NCBI RefSeq assembly: GCF_001047675.1
Contig: NZ_CP011975.1
Span: 3,760,073 to 3,824,072 of the forward strand
Reading direction: 5' to 3'
Source of the DNA: Yersinia aleksiciae
GTDB taxonomy: Bacteria; Pseudomonadota; Gammaproteobacteria; Enterobacterales; Enterobacteriaceae
Length of the DNA stretch: 64,000 bases
Shown here: positions 29,334 through 40,000 of the stretch, piece after piece
How the letters are laid out: every line of letters begins with the position of its first letter
Position numbering within the stretch: the first letter of the stretch is position 1
Position numbers and translations under genes: made by a program
The notes under the pieces: generated by a model
Seen by the model: only the letters and a program-made list of their open reading frames with translations
Told to the model about the DNA's origin: nothing
Databases searched by the model: none

Positions 29334-30578
29334 TTAGTTATCTTGCGGTTGCTGAATATCACTCTGGCGGGGCTTTGCCGGATGACGTTGTAAACACCAG
29401 TAAGAGTAAAGGGCATTAAACAGCACCACCAACGCCGTGACGCAGAACACGGCGCGGAAGCCGTAACTGGCAGAGACTGCGGCCCCTAGCAGCGGGCCAG
29501 TGACATTCCCGACATCACGAAACGACTGGTTATAGCTGAAAATTCGGCCTGCCACCTGATTGGTGCAGTTATAAATCAACAGTGTTTGCACCGCTGGCAG
29601 CAGCGCACCGTCCGTTGCCCCCAATAAGAAGCGCAGAATGCCCAGTTGTAGCGGGGTTTGAACAAATGCCATCGGAATAAGTATCAGAATGGACAGTGCC
29701 AACATGGCAATCAGAATGCGCTCCGGCCCGATTTTATCGCCCAATTTCCCTAATCGAGGGGCACTGATCAGCGCGGCGACCCCCGGTACTGAGGCAATCA
29801 TGCCACTGACAAAAGCCAGATTGTGAATATCACCCGCCAGCTCGCGGACATAGAGCGTCAGGATAGGCGCAATGGATCCGGTGGCAATCTGGATAATCAT
29901 GGTGGTAATAAATAGGCAGAAAATTAACTTAGGATTTTTCAGCGAGTTAAAGACTTGTCGCCCGCTGAGCATATCTTTTTTCAACACTGGCGCGAATTGC
30001 TCTTTGACATAGAGCAAAGTCATCACAAAACAGGCAAATAACACCCCCGCGGTAATAAAGAACACTGGGCGCAAACCGTAGTTATCCGCCAATAGGCCGC
30101 CAATCAGTGGCCCAATTAATGCACCACTCACCCCACCAGTTGAGAGGGTACCCAACGCCCAGCCACTTCTGTTGCGCGGCACTTGGGTGGCGATCAGCGC
30201 ATTGGCATTCGGAATAAAGCCACCCAGCAAGCCCAGCAGCGCGCGCAGCGCCAAGAATTGCCAGATATTTTGCGCCATCCCCATCAATACCATCACAATC
30301 CCCATGCCTAACGCGGAGCGCAACAGCATCACTTTACGGCCTTTACGGTCGGCAAGGCTCCCCCAGAAAGGGGCGGCGATGGCAGAAAACAGGAAGGTGA
30401 TACTGAACACCAGCCCAGACCACATATTCAGTGACTGATGACCGCTCACGCCCAACTCTTCCACATAAAGTGGTAGGAATGGCATGATCAAGCTAAAGGC
30501 CGCGCCAGTTAGAAAGCAGCCAAGCCAGGTGACAAAGAGGTTTCGCTTCCAATTAACAGGTTGTCGAGCCGGGGTCAT
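29334..30578 (-). CDS. mdtG: MFS multidrug efflux protein MdtG
   Basis: A 414-residue drug:proton antiporter of the DHA1 group with twelve helices. It begins [20 protein letters not shown] and carries the MFS motif [12 protein letters not shown] between helices 2 and 3; residues agree closely with E. coli MdtG (YceE, 408 residues). Its position between yceK and lpxL is conserved. In E. coli it responds to Mar/Sox regulators; I could not identify such a site here. Confidence 0.93.
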   Translation of the reverse strand: MTPARQPVNWKRNLFVTWLGCFLTGAAFSLIMPFLPLYVEELGVSGHQSLNMWSGLVFSITFLFSAIAAPFWGSLADRKGRKVMLLRSALGMGIVMVLMGMAQNIWQFLALRALLGLLGGFIPNANALIATQVPRNRSGWALGTLSTGGVSGALIGPLIGGLLADNYGLRPVFFITAGVLFACFVMTLLYVKEQFAPVLKKDMLSGRQVFNSLKNPKLIFCLFITTMIIQIATGSIAPILTLYVRELAGDIHNLAFVSGMIASVPGVAALISAPRLGKLGDKIGPERILIAMLALSILILIPMAFVQTPLQLGILRFLLGATDGALLPAVQTLLIYNCTNQVAGRIFSYNQSFRDVGNVTGPLLGAAVSASYGFRAVFCVTALVVLFNALYSYWCLQRHPAKPRQSDIQQPQDN

Positions 30579-30848
30579 AATCTACCGAATAAGCAAGTGA
30601 CTGATTTTAAATAAGCAGGCCGCTTTGCATCTCTTTATTCGTCGGTTGGGGCGTTCGAAGGGGCAAAGCGCAAGAAGAAAACAGTTAGCTTGGTAAGTAT
30701 GCGCTTTTGGGAGATTGACATCAATAAGATGAATATTAGTTTTTATTAAAATGGAAGGGGAGTTTGAAATGCTGGAATATGCTTATTCATTTTGGCGATA
30801 ATGCTGAGTTAACGCCCTCGCTAGCAGTTATAAATAGGTCGCCAATAT
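30579..30848. other. Intergenic region upstream of mdtG
   Basis: No established gene. A plus-strand 16-codon frame at 30751-30801 (MEGEFEMLEYAYSFWR) has GGGGAG before its internal ATG, which I treat only as a candidate. The mdtG promoter must lie here on the minus strand. Confidence 0.4.
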
Positions 30849-30879
30849 GAAAAACCACTCCCGAAATGCGCGGAGTGGC
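30849..30879 (-). terminator. Terminator after the DoxX gene
   Basis: On the minus strand CCACTCC and GGAGTGG pair around a 10-base loop and are followed by a run of five T. It lies about 20 bases beyond the DoxX stop at 30900. Confidence 0.75.
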
Positions 30880-30899
30880 TCAATATCACCGCAAAGGGT

Positions 30900-31334
30900 T
30901 TAGCGGTAAGCTTCGTTTTTGGTAATAGAGTAACGACCGCTACCCAGCAGCATGATGGCCACGCCACCCAAGAAATACATGGCTTCGTTTTCCAGACCCC
31001 ATGCACCCACCTGAGTCAGGGTAAAGAATTTACCTGTACCGACCATCAATACCGCCACCAGTAAGTTAACTGCATAAATAAATGCCGCAGGACGGGTAAA
31101 CAGGCCAAGAATGATCAGCAGTGGGGTAATGATTTCGCCAATGTAAACGCCATAAGCAACAAAACCGGGAATGCCTTGAGCTTGCAAAGATGCCGCGATC
31201 CAACTGGTGCCGTGCTGAATTTTTGCTACACCGTGGAACAACATAAGAATACCGAACGTCAGGCGTAATAAGAGTTTGCCGCCGTCTGGATGATTGGTTA
31301 TGCGTGTGAACCAGAGATTTAAACTTGCCAACAT
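30900..31334 (-). CDS. DoxX-family membrane protein
   Basis: A 144-residue inner-membrane protein with four helices of the DoxX/YphA family (GGKLLLRLTFGILMLFHGVAK, then GEIITPLLIILGLFTRPAA). The function of these proteins is not well defined; some are linked to redox balance. Monocistronic, with its own terminator. A Fur-like half-site lies about 260 bases upstream. Confidence 0.85.
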   Translation of the reverse strand: MLASLNLWFTRITNHPDGGKLLLRLTFGILMLFHGVAKIQHGTSWIAASLQAQGIPGFVAYGVYIGEIITPLLIILGLFTRPAAFIYAVNLLVAVLMVGTGKFFTLTQVGAWGLENEAMYFLGGVAIMLLGSGRYSITKNEAYR

Positions 31335-31640
31335 GGGTATATCCTTCTTAATTGAAGTTGCAGCATTGTGAGCTGCTCTTGTTTACCCGAATCACTTACT
31401 GTTACTTGCATAAGCTCAGGGGGGATTCTTTCGTTTGCTGCTGACCTGCAACCCCAATTACTTTGGATATACATCCCTATTAAGAAAATAACCATATAAT
31501 AACTAGGATTAATTACTTTTAATTATCTGTCAGATAGATACTACATTTCTAGCGGATAATACTGACAGACTATATCAAAAAAACTGATATAAACTAATTC
31601 TCATTATCATTCGTGTTATGACTTTTCAGAATAAGGCATG
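31335..31640. promoter_or_regulatory. DoxX upstream region with a Fur-like element
   Basis: These 306 bases hold no gene. AATTCTCATTATCATTCGT at 31596-31614 contains the Fur half-site ATTATCA but a poor second half. The lpxL stop is at 31641, so this element could only serve the DoxX gene. Confidence 0.35.
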
Positions 31641-32561
31641 TCACTCATAGAGCGAAGGTGCACCCTCTGGGCGGGTTTTAAACCGTCGGTGCAACCACAT
31701 ATATTGGTCTGTGGCTTGGATAATCTCTTTTTCGATCACTTTATTCATAAACGCCGCCGCAGCTATTTCATTTTCCAGCGGGAAGTCTTCTACCGCGGGT
31801 TGCAACATCAGCTGATAGCCTCTGCCATCCGATAAGCGCCGTGGTGTAAAGGGAATAATTGCCGGTTTGCCCATGCGCACCAGTAGGTAAGTCCCAGTCG
31901 TCGTGGCGGCTTGCTCGACGGCAAACAGTGGCACAAAGACACTGCTGCGCGGGCCGTAATCGTGATCCGGCGCATACCAGATAATCTCGCCCTGTTTTAG
32001 GCTACGAATCATCCCTTTCAGATCTTTGCGGTCCAGCATGGCCTTATTTGAGCGCATCCGGCCCCATGTCTGCATCCAATCCATGGCTTTATTATCGTGG
32101 GGGCGATAGACGCCAATCCCCGGATTGTAGATCCCGAAGATACGCGCACCCAGCTCCAGAGTCAGAAAATGCAAGCCAATCAGCAGCACACCTTTGCCTT
32201 CATCGCGGGCTTGCTGGATATGCTCTAGCCCGCTGACACTGCACCAGCGCTCAATGCGCCAGTTTGGCCAAAACCATGCCATGCCGGTTTCAAATAGCCC
32301 CATCCCGACCGATTCAAAATTCTTCACCAGCAGCTCATCACGTTCTGCTTGCGGCATATTGGGGAAGCAGAGCTCCAGATTGCGCTGGGTTATCTGTTTG
32401 CGCCGTTTGAGAAAACGCATAGAAAAGCGGCCAAGGGAGGTGCCCATGACATAGATAACCGGGTAGGGGAGCAGCACTAACAGGTAGAGAATACCGAGGC
32501 CGAGCCAGGTCAGCCAATAACGAGGGTGCAGCAGTGAGCGATCAAAAGAAGGAACTTGCAT
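31641..32561 (-). CDS. lpxL: Lipid A lauroyl acyltransferase LpxL (HtrB)
   Basis: A 306-residue inner-membrane enzyme that transfers a secondary acyl chain from acyl-ACP to Kdo2-lipid IVA. It has the HX4E active site in [12 protein letters not shown] and the family stretch [20 protein letters not shown], ending [13 protein letters not shown]. The ATG at 32561 ([16 protein letters not shown]) aligns with E. coli LpxL and gives the same 306 residues. The paralogue LpxP is similar, but neighbours mdtG and trhO favour LpxL. From memory, Y. pestis lacks a functional LpxL, so this argues for another Yersinia. Confidence 0.9.
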   Translation of the reverse strand: MQVPSFDRSLLHPRYWLTWLGLGILYLLVLLPYPVIYVMGTSLGRFSMRFLKRRKQITQRNLELCFPNMPQAERDELLVKNFESVGMGLFETGMAWFWPNWRIERWCSVSGLEHIQQARDEGKGVLLIGLHFLTLELGARIFGIYNPGIGVYRPHDNKAMDWMQTWGRMRSNKAMLDRKDLKGMIRSLKQGEIIWYAPDHDYGPRSSVFVPLFAVEQAATTTGTYLLVRMGKPAIIPFTPRRLSDGRGYQLMLQPAVEDFPLENEIAAAAFMNKVIEKEIIQATDQYMWLHRRFKTRPEGAPSLYE

Positions 32562-32827
32562 ATCTGTTCTCAGCGTCATTGTTATTTATTCGGACAGTTA
32601 ACAATTAGTCTTGATGGCGGACATAGTGTGCATTAGCGAATCGCGATGGGCAGTCCATGCCGACCTGTTTAGCTGTCTCATCAGTGGTTTAAGATAGACT
32701 ATTGTGGCATTTTTAGTGTATTACGGGAAAAAAGACCGCACCAAAAAACCATTTTTATGCCATTTCGTTGAATATTCCGACAGGTTAATCATAGCTATGA
32801 ACGTAAAATAACCTAAATTCCATACAC

Positions 32828-33412
32828 CTACTTTATCGGACTCAGCAGACTGACTAACTCTGCGAGGCTATTCACCGCCATCTTCTCCATCACTTTAGCC
32901 CGATGCACTTCTACTGTTCTGACTGACACACAGGCTTTATCAGCGATGTCGCGGTTAATCAAACCCTGCATAACCCATTGCGCAATCATCTGTTCTCGTG
33001 ATGTAAGGGTGGCATAGCGCAATTCAACCTGTCGACGGGCAGTTAACTGCTCGGATTGCCGAAAACCCTGCTGCAAGGCAGCAATCAAGGGGACCGTCGC
33101 CACCGGTTTTTGTAAGAAATCCACCGCCCCCAGTTTCATCTGCTCAACCGCTTGCGGCACCTCGCCATGGGCAGTCAGGAAGATCACCGCTAGCGTGCTC
33201 TCTACTTGGCGCATCTGGGTATAAACCTCGGTGCCATCCAGCAATGGCATACGGATATCCAGCAGCAATACGCCGGGCTGATGTAAATCAGCTTGTGCCA
33301 GAAAACGCTCGCCGTCGTGCCACACCTTCACTTTGTAGCCAAGGCTCTCCAGCAAAAAGCGGCAGGCGTCGGTGACGGCAATATCGTCATCCACCAGATG
33401 AATTAGTGACAA
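32828..33412 (-). CDS. ttrR: Tetrathionate response regulator TtrR
   Basis: A 194-residue FixJ-type response regulator: receiver domain with DDD at 8-10, phospho-acceptor Asp52 (LLLDIRMP), Thr80 and Lys102, then a LuxR/GerE helix-turn-helix from about residue 130 ending TVEVHRAKVMEKM. It activates ttrBCA when TtrS senses tetrathionate. The start is a TTG at 33412 with GGAG upstream, inside the last 26 bases of ttrS, implying coupled translation. No clear terminator follows. Confidence 0.92.
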   Translation of the reverse strand: MSLIHLVDDDIAVTDACRFLLESLGYKVKVWHDGERFLAQADLHQPGVLLLDIRMPLLDGTEVYTQMRQVESTLAVIFLTAHGEVPQAVEQMKLGAVDFLQKPVATVPLIAALQQGFRQSEQLTARRQVELRYATLTSREQMIAQWVMQGLINRDIADKACVSVRTVEVHRAKVMEKMAVNSLAELVSLLSPIK

Positions 33413-35162
33413 AAGTCAGCTCCTTACTTGGGTTAAGTGGCAATGTCAGGGTCACTTGCAGCCCCATTTTACCATTGATAGCCAGATGATTAAGCAGGGT
33501 CAGATGACCGCCTTGACTGCCTATCAATCGCTGGCAAATCACCAATCCCAGCCCCAGTCCATCACTTTTGGTTGAGCGGAAGGGGATAAAGGGCTGGCTA
33601 AGTTGTTCCGCACCTAAGCCGCCGGCATCATCTTGCAATATCAGGGTGACCACGCCCGCCTGCTGAAAGGCACTGCAGGTTAACTGACGCGCGCCCGCCT
33701 GCAAACTATTGGTGATCAGGTTGCATAACACTTGATCGAGCAAGGTGGGCGGCAGATGCAGCGTCAATGCGTTGTCGATATCCAGCTGTAACTGACAGGG
33801 TGGTTGATGGCGCTCGGCTCCCAATAACTGCCAGATATGGCTCAGCAACGCATGCAGCGGTTGGTCGATGGCTGAATGATTGGCCGCCGAATTTGGCGCA
33901 GGTTGTTTCCCGACCCACAAGCGCAGATTGGCAATGGTATCAGCCCCGCGCTGGGCCTGATGGCTGATTTGCCCGAGAATCGGCAGCAAGGGATGATCCG
34001 CTCGTTCTCGCTGCAAGCGGATCGCGCAGCCTTCGGCATAGTGTTGAATGGCACTGAGCGGCTGGTTCAATTCATGGGCAAAGCCTGAGGCCATCTCGCC
34101 CAAGATACTCAGGCGCTGCGCCTGCTCCAATGCGATCTCCCGGCTTCTCAACTGTTGATGTAATTGCTCCAACTGGCGACTGCGGCGACGGACCAAAAAA
34201 GCCACCCAGATATGATTAGCCCCAAGTAGCAGTAAAATCAGCCCAATCGCGGCGATCAATAATCGGTGTTGCTGCGCCCAATCGGTCATCTGCTGCCAAA
34301 TCTGCGGTTGTTGCGGGTGTTGATTGACTGAGCGCAGCAAGCTTTCCACTTGGCTGGTGGAGGAGGCCGCGCCCCACTGTGGATTTTTGCTGCTATCGGG
34401 GCTGAGTAAAATCCGCGTGACACTGTCGGCAAGTTTATCAGGCACTTGGGATAACGCGGCAAATGACCAATTAGGGTATAACTCGGTGCTGGTCAGGCAG
34501 GGAATGGCGGTCTGCTTTGCCAGCAATGGGCGAAAATCAGCCGCATGCACCAACCCCTCGGCCTGCATATCCTCCAACAAGCAAGTGGGGACAATGGCGG
34601 CGGAGATGGCACGATCGCGCAGCAGATAGATCAACGCATCCACCGGGAAGCCCGAAAAATGTAACTGAAAGTCCTGCTCAGGTTGAAGCCCTGCATCACG
34701 CAAGGCTTTGTAGCCCAAGAGATAACCGCCAAACGCATCGGGTGAAACTGCGCCGACCCCTTTGCCCATCAAGCCTTGCGGGCTATGGATATCACTGTCA
34801 GCGCGCACCAGAATCACACTGCCAATCACATTGCGGCTGGTGCTGTCCGGTTCATGGCTGGAGCGCAACGACACTAACCAGCGCAGAGGGTAGCGGTTAT
34901 CAATTTGCACGTATTGTGCTGGATTGGTGAGCAGAAAATCGATGCGGTTCTGCGCCACGGCGGTTTTCATCGCATTCAAATCCAGCGGCAACAACTGAAA
35001 GTGTTGATCCGGCAACTGCTGATTCAGCCGATCGGCCAGCGGTTGCCAATGGGCCTGCGCCTGCGCATCGCCGCGCAAGGCCAAAACGCCGATAGTCCAA
35101 TCACGAGCATGAGCGGCTGAAATGCACAAATAGAGCAAGATCGCCAGCACTCTGAAATACAT
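33387..35162 (-). CDS. ttrS: Tetrathionate sensor histidine kinase TtrS
   Basis: A 591-residue membrane kinase. It has an N-terminal signal peptide, a PhnD-like periplasmic binding domain (about residues 25-280) that senses tetrathionate, and one transmembrane helix near residue 305 (LLIAAIGLILLLLGANHIWV). A DHp domain follows with phospho-acceptor histidine in GFAHELNQPLSAIQ, then an ATPase domain with LITNSLQAGA (N box), DDAGGLG and GLGLGLVICQ. The ATG at 35162 has AAGGA upstream. Forms an operon with ttrR and is divergent from ttrBCA. Confidence 0.92.
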   Translation of the reverse strand: MYFRVLAILLYLCISAAHARDWTIGVLALRGDAQAQAHWQPLADRLNQQLPDQHFQLLPLDLNAMKTAVAQNRIDFLLTNPAQYVQIDNRYPLRWLVSLRSSHEPDSTSRNVIGSVILVRADSDIHSPQGLMGKGVGAVSPDAFGGYLLGYKALRDAGLQPEQDFQLHFSGFPVDALIYLLRDRAISAAIVPTCLLEDMQAEGLVHAADFRPLLAKQTAIPCLTSTELYPNWSFAALSQVPDKLADSVTRILLSPDSSKNPQWGAASSTSQVESLLRSVNQHPQQPQIWQQMTDWAQQHRLLIAAIGLILLLLGANHIWVAFLVRRRSRQLEQLHQQLRSREIALEQAQRLSILGEMASGFAHELNQPLSAIQHYAEGCAIRLQRERADHPLLPILGQISHQAQRGADTIANLRLWVGKQPAPNSAANHSAIDQPLHALLSHIWQLLGAERHQPPCQLQLDIDNALTLHLPPTLLDQVLCNLITNSLQAGARQLTCSAFQQAGVVTLILQDDAGGLGAEQLSQPFIPFRSTKSDGLGLGLVICQRLIGSQGGHLTLLNHLAINGKMGLQVTLTLPLNPSKELTFVTNSSGG

Positions 35163-35199
35163 GCATTGTCCTTTTTATGATCCCGATCGCGGTGTGCAA

Positions 35200-35213
35200 T
35201 TGTCCTGGATCAA
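35200..35213. promoter_or_regulatory. FNR-like site upstream of ttrB
   Basis: TTGTC-CTGG-ATCAA matches the FNR consensus at 8 of 10 positions, about 90 bases before ttrB. FNR (OxrA) dependence of ttrBCA is established in Salmonella. Next to it, TCCCT-AA-AGGGA at 35215-35226 is a perfect short dyad that might bind TtrR. Confidence 0.6.
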
Positions 35214-35303
35214 GTCCCTAAAGGGAATGTGGAAAACCACAATAGGGCTTCTGCTCGCGGATTTCTACACTGCTGATCACCAAGAAGATTCTTATTAAAA
35301 AAG

Positions 35304-36050
35304 ATGAGCAGAAAAATGGATCACGGGAAAAGAGCATTTTTACAGCGGTTGGGGGTGTTAACCGCCGGAGCCGCACTGGTGCCCTTGGCAGACGCGGGCT
35401 GGCAGATGGAGCCAGTGCGCAAACAGGGGGATATCAAGCGGCGCTATGCCATGCTGATTGACTTGCGCCGCTGCATTGGTTGTCAGGCTTGCACCGTCAG
35501 CTGTGCCATCGAAAACCAACTGCCGGAAGGCCAGTTTCGCACCACGGTCAATCAGTATCAGATAGCGCTGTTGGGTGCAGAAAGTGTCACCAACGTCTTG
35601 TTGCCACGGCTGTGTAACCACTGCGATAACCCGCCGTGCGTGCCGGTTTGCCCAGTGCAAGCCACCTATCAGCGGCAAGATGGCATTGTGGTGATCGACA
35701 ATACCCGCTGCGTCGGGTGCGCCTATTGTGTACAGGCTTGCCCCTACGAGGCTCGATTTATCAATCACAGCACCCAAACCGCCGATAAGTGCACCTTCTG
35801 CGTGCACCGACTGGATGCTGGGCTGCTGCCTGCTTGTGTTGAGTCTTGTGTCGGCGGGGCGCGCATCATTGGCGACTTACGCGATGGCAACAGCACAATA
35901 CGCAAAATGCTGCTGGAACATGCGGCCGACATCAAAGTGTTGAAACCGGAACAGGGTACCCATCCGCAGGTGTTTTACCTTGGGCTGAATGAGGTCTTTA
36001 CCCGCCCATTACAGGGCCAACCCGCACTGTGGCAGGAGGTACATCCATGA
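35304..36050 (+). CDS. ttrB: Tetrathionate reductase iron-sulfur subunit TtrB
   Basis: A 248-residue protein with four 4Fe-4S clusters that carries electrons from TtrC to TtrA. Cysteine groups CIGCQACTVSC, CNHCDNPPCVPVCP, CVGCAYCVQACP and CTFC are seen. The N-terminus GKRAFLQRLGVLTAGAAL is a Tat-like signal with a KR pair in place of RR, as reported for Salmonella TtrB. ATG at 35304 or 35316 could be used. Overlaps ttrC by 4 bases. Confidence 0.93.
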   Translation: MSRKMDHGKRAFLQRLGVLTAGAALVPLADAGWQMEPVRKQGDIKRRYAMLIDLRRCIGCQACTVSCAIENQLPEGQFRTTVNQYQIALLGAESVTNVLLPRLCNHCDNPPCVPVCPVQATYQRQDGIVVIDNTRCVGCAYCVQACPYEARFINHSTQTADKCTFCVHRLDAGLLPACVESCVGGARIIGDLRDGNSTIRKMLLEHAADIKVLKPEQGTHPQVFYLGLNEVFTRPLQGQPALWQEVHP

Positions 36051-37081
36051 TCCGCGAAATGTTAGCCCACCCGCAGGATATCGCCTGGCTACCTTGGGCG
36101 GTGCAGTACTTCTTCTTTATCGGACTGGCCTGTAGCGCGGTGCTGTTTGCTGGCTGGCAGCGGATCGTCTCTCGCCAACAGTCAAACCCGCTGGAGTTTG
36201 CCGCACTGATGTTGGCGGTGACGGCGGTGGTGGTCGCTCCGTTAGCCTTGAATGCGGATCTCCATCAACCGGCCCGTGTCTGGCACTTTTATGCCCATTT
36301 TACGCCGTGGTCATGGATGTCATGGGGGTCTGTGTTCTTACCGCTGTTTAGCTTGCTGGTGGTGGCCTATTTTCTGGCGCTCACCCACAGCCGTTTGTGG
36401 GGCAAAGCACGACCACGGCTATTGGCGGGGCTGGCACTGCTCTGTGCGCTTTCTGCCATCAGTATTTTGCTCTACACCGGCCGTGAGGTGTCGATATTAC
36501 GCGCCCAACCATTGTGGTTTAGCCTATGGCTACCACTGTTTATCTTCCTCAGCGCCTGGCAAGCGATACCGTCGCTGCTGGCGACATGGCTATGGCGTAA
36601 ACCACAGTATCAGCAGCCATTAGCGCGCTGGCAGTTGATTAATTTGGTGGCGCTGGCGGGGGTGACCCTACTGTGGGCCAGTGGCGATAATCCGTCGGCA
36701 CAGGCACTGCGCGATTGGGCCAGTGATGCCCCGATGCTGGCAGCACTGCCCATCGTGCTGTGGTTGCTACTACTTGGGCTGGCAGGGGCCAATTTGCACA
36801 AAAACTTATCAATCCCGCTGGTGGTGGTGCAGGTATTGATCGCCCTCAGTCTGTGTTGGTCGGTGCGCTGGTTGCTACTGATGCAAACTCAAACTTTACC
36901 TAAATACAATATCTTAGCCAATCCTTACGCCTTGCCACTGGGCAGCGAGGGATTGCTGGCGATTATCGGCACATTCGGATTATGGATAGCTGTGATGATT
37001 GCGGCACGGGAAGGTATCTGTTGGCTGGAACAAAAAGTCTCGGGCAGAAAAACATTCGAAGGGGAAATGCATCATGGCTAA
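36047..37081 (+). CDS. ttrC: Tetrathionate reductase membrane subunit TtrC
   Basis: A 344-residue integral membrane quinol dehydrogenase of the NrfD family with about nine helices (AVQYFFFIGLACSAVLFAGW first). It passes electrons from menaquinol to TtrB. The ATG at 36047 overlaps the ttrB stop (ATGA) with AGGAGG upstream; the stop overlaps the ttrA start by 8 bases. Confidence 0.92.
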   Translation: MIREMLAHPQDIAWLPWAVQYFFFIGLACSAVLFAGWQRIVSRQQSNPLEFAALMLAVTAVVVAPLALNADLHQPARVWHFYAHFTPWSWMSWGSVFLPLFSLLVVAYFLALTHSRLWGKARPRLLAGLALLCALSAISILLYTGREVSILRAQPLWFSLWLPLFIFLSAWQAIPSLLATWLWRKPQYQQPLARWQLINLVALAGVTLLWASGDNPSAQALRDWASDAPMLAALPIVLWLLLLGLAGANLHKNLSIPLVVVQVLIALSLCWSVRWLLLMQTQTLPKYNILANPYALPLGSEGLLAIIGTFGLWIAVMIAAREGICWLEQKVSGRKTFEGEMHHG

Positions 37082-40000
37082 GTTTACACGGCGTCAATGG
37101 TTAAAAGGCAGCTTAGCCTTGGGTGGCGTGGCGGCGTTTGCTGCCAGTTACCATGAAGTGGCGCGCAAAACCGTGGCCGGACTGGTGGATGGCAGCGCGG
37201 GCAAGCTCACACTCGACCCTATCAGCGCCAATGCTTTGCCCCCTGAAGGGCGGGTCGGGCCGCAGTGGCAGGCCAACCCACAACAAGCGGTGTCGATGAC
37301 GCAATGCTTCGGTTGCTGGACACTCTGTGGCCTGCGAGTGCGGGTCGATACCCAGCAGAATAAGATTTTGCGCATCGCCGGTAATCCTTACCATCCCTTA
37401 TCCCATGACCACCATTTCCCCTATCAATTGCCGCTGAGTGAGGCGCTACAACGGCTCGGCGGTGAACAGGGTATGGAGGGGCGCTCGACCGCCTGTGCTC
37501 GCGGGGCCACGCTGTTAGAGGGGGTCGATAGCCCCTATCGCATCACCGAACCGATGAAGCGAGTCGGCCCTCGGGGCAGTGGAAAATGGCAGCGCATCAG
37601 CTTTGAGCAGTTGGTGGCAGAAGTGACCGAGGGCGGTGATCTGTTCGGTGAGGGGCCAGTCGAAGGGCTGCGGGCGATCCGTGATTTGGTGACGCCAATT
37701 GACACCAAACAGCCCTCTCTTGGCCCCAAAGCCAATCAGCTACTGGTGACCAATGCCGGTGACGATGGGCGCGACGCCTTTATCCAGCGTTTTGCCAATC
37801 AGGCGTTCGGGACGAAAAATCTCGGCAGCCACGGCGCGTATTGCGGGCTGGCTTACCGTGCCGGTTCCGGTGCGCTGATGGGGGATTTAGACAAAAATGC
37901 CCACGTGAAACCTGATTGGGATAATGTCCGTTTTGCGCTGTTCCTCGGCACCTCGCCCGCGCAATCGGGTAACCCCTTCAAACGCCAGGGGCGTCAGCTC
38001 GCCAATGCGCGCCAGCGTGATGATTTCAACTATGTGGTGGTCGCCCCCGCCTTGCCGCTCACCACCACCTTAGCCAATCAGCATAACCGCTGGGTGCCTG
38101 TGTTGCCGGGAACCGATGCTGCGTTGGCGATGGGGATGATCCGCTGGATTATTGAACAAAATCGCTTCAATAACAGTTACCTGTCGCTGCCCGGTGAAAC
38201 CGCGATGCAGGCTGCCGGAGAGCGCAGTTGGACCAATGCCAGCCATCTGGTGATTATGACGCCAACTCATCCATTGGCGGGTCAATTCCTGCGCGCGAGC
38301 CATTTAAGCGGTGAATCGGTGGCTGAGGGGGAGGAGAGCCCAGTATTGGTACAAGTGACATCGGACGCGGCACTGCAACCCGCCGCTTCCACCCTACAGG
38401 CGGAATTGTTCGTCACGCGAGAAGTGACCTTACATGATGGGCAGCCTGTGCAGGTGCAATCGGGCATGAGCTGCCTGCAACAGGCGGCAGCGCGTTTCTC
38501 ACTGACCGAGTACAGCCAGCAATGTGGCGTGCCAGAAGCCACGATGATTGGTTTGGCACGTGAATTTACCGCGTATCAGCGGCAGGCGGCGGTGATCTCC
38601 CATGGCGGGATGATGGGGGGCAATGGCTTCTATACCACGTGGGCGGTGATGATGCTCAATGCTTTGATTGGTAACCTGAATCTGAAAGGCGGGGTGTCAG
38701 TCGGCGGCGGTAAATTTGATGGTTTTGCCGATGGGCCGCGCTATCAGTTGGCAACTTTTGAGGGCATGGTCAAACCCAAAGGGTTGCCACTGTCGCGCAG
38801 CAAACAGCCCTATGAGCAGTCAGCGGAGTATCAGCAAAAAATTAAGCAGGGCCAGTCCGGCTATCCGGCTCGCGGCCCATGGTATCCCTTTGTCGGCGGG
38901 CAACTGACCGAGCAATTGGCTCCGGCATTGGCCGGATATCCTTACCCGTTAAAAGTTTGGATCAGCCACATGACCAATCCCCTGTATGGGGTGGCGGGTT
39001 TACGCAATCTGATTGAGGAAAAACTGCAAGACCCGCGCCATCTGCCACTGTTCATTGCCATCGATGCCTTTATGAATGAAACCACCGCGCTGGCGGATTA
39101 TATCGTGCCGGATACCCATAACTTTGAGAGCTGGGGATTCAGTGCGCCATGGGCGGGAGTGTTGGTCAAAGCCAGTACCGCCCGTTGGCCGGTGGTGGAG
39201 TCGCGCACTGCCCGCACTGCGCAGGGCGAACCAGTGGCGATGGAGAGTTTCTTGATTGCGGTAGCGAAGGCGCTGCAACTGCCGGGCTTTGGTGCCAATG
39301 CCATGCAGGACGGTGAGGGCCATCATCTGTCGCTGGATCGGGCGGAGGATTACTACTTGCGGGCGGCGGCCAATATCGCCTATGGCGGCGAGAAACCGCT
39401 GCCTGCGGCGGCAGATGAGGAACTCAAGCTCACTGGTGTAGATCGTTTGTGGCCTGCATTACAGCGCAGTTTGCAAGGGGATGAACAGCGCCGTGTCGCC
39501 TATCTGCTGGCGCGTGGTGGCCGTTTTGCCCCCTATGAGAAAAGCTGGAATGGCGATGCCACTGGCCCACAGTGGAAAAAACCACTGCAAATCTGGAATG
39601 AAAATGTGGCGAAACATCATCATGCCATTACCGGCGAGCGCTACAGCGGTTGCCCAACGTGGTATCCACCGCGTTTAGCCGACGGTTCGGATGTGTTCCA
39701 GCACTATCCGGCGGCGGAGTGGCCACTGCGCTTGATGTCATTCAAGTCACATCTGATGAGCAGCTCGACGGCAATGATTGAGCGGTTGCGGGCGGTCAAA
39801 CCCACCAATCTGGTTGCCATTAACCCAGTTGATGCCAGCCGCTATGGCATACAGCAGGGTGATGTCGTGCAACTGATGACACCGGGAGGGCAGATGGAGG
39901 TGCAGGTCAGCCTATTGGATGGCGTTATGCCGGGTGTAGTGGCTATTGAGCATGGCTATGGGCATCGCGAGATGGGGGCCAGAACCCACTCCCTCGATGG

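Noticed and set aside
30821-31006. A 61-codon minus-strand frame overlapping the DoxX gene
   Set aside because: It lies over the terminator and the 3' end of the clear DoxX gene in another frame, with no features of its own.
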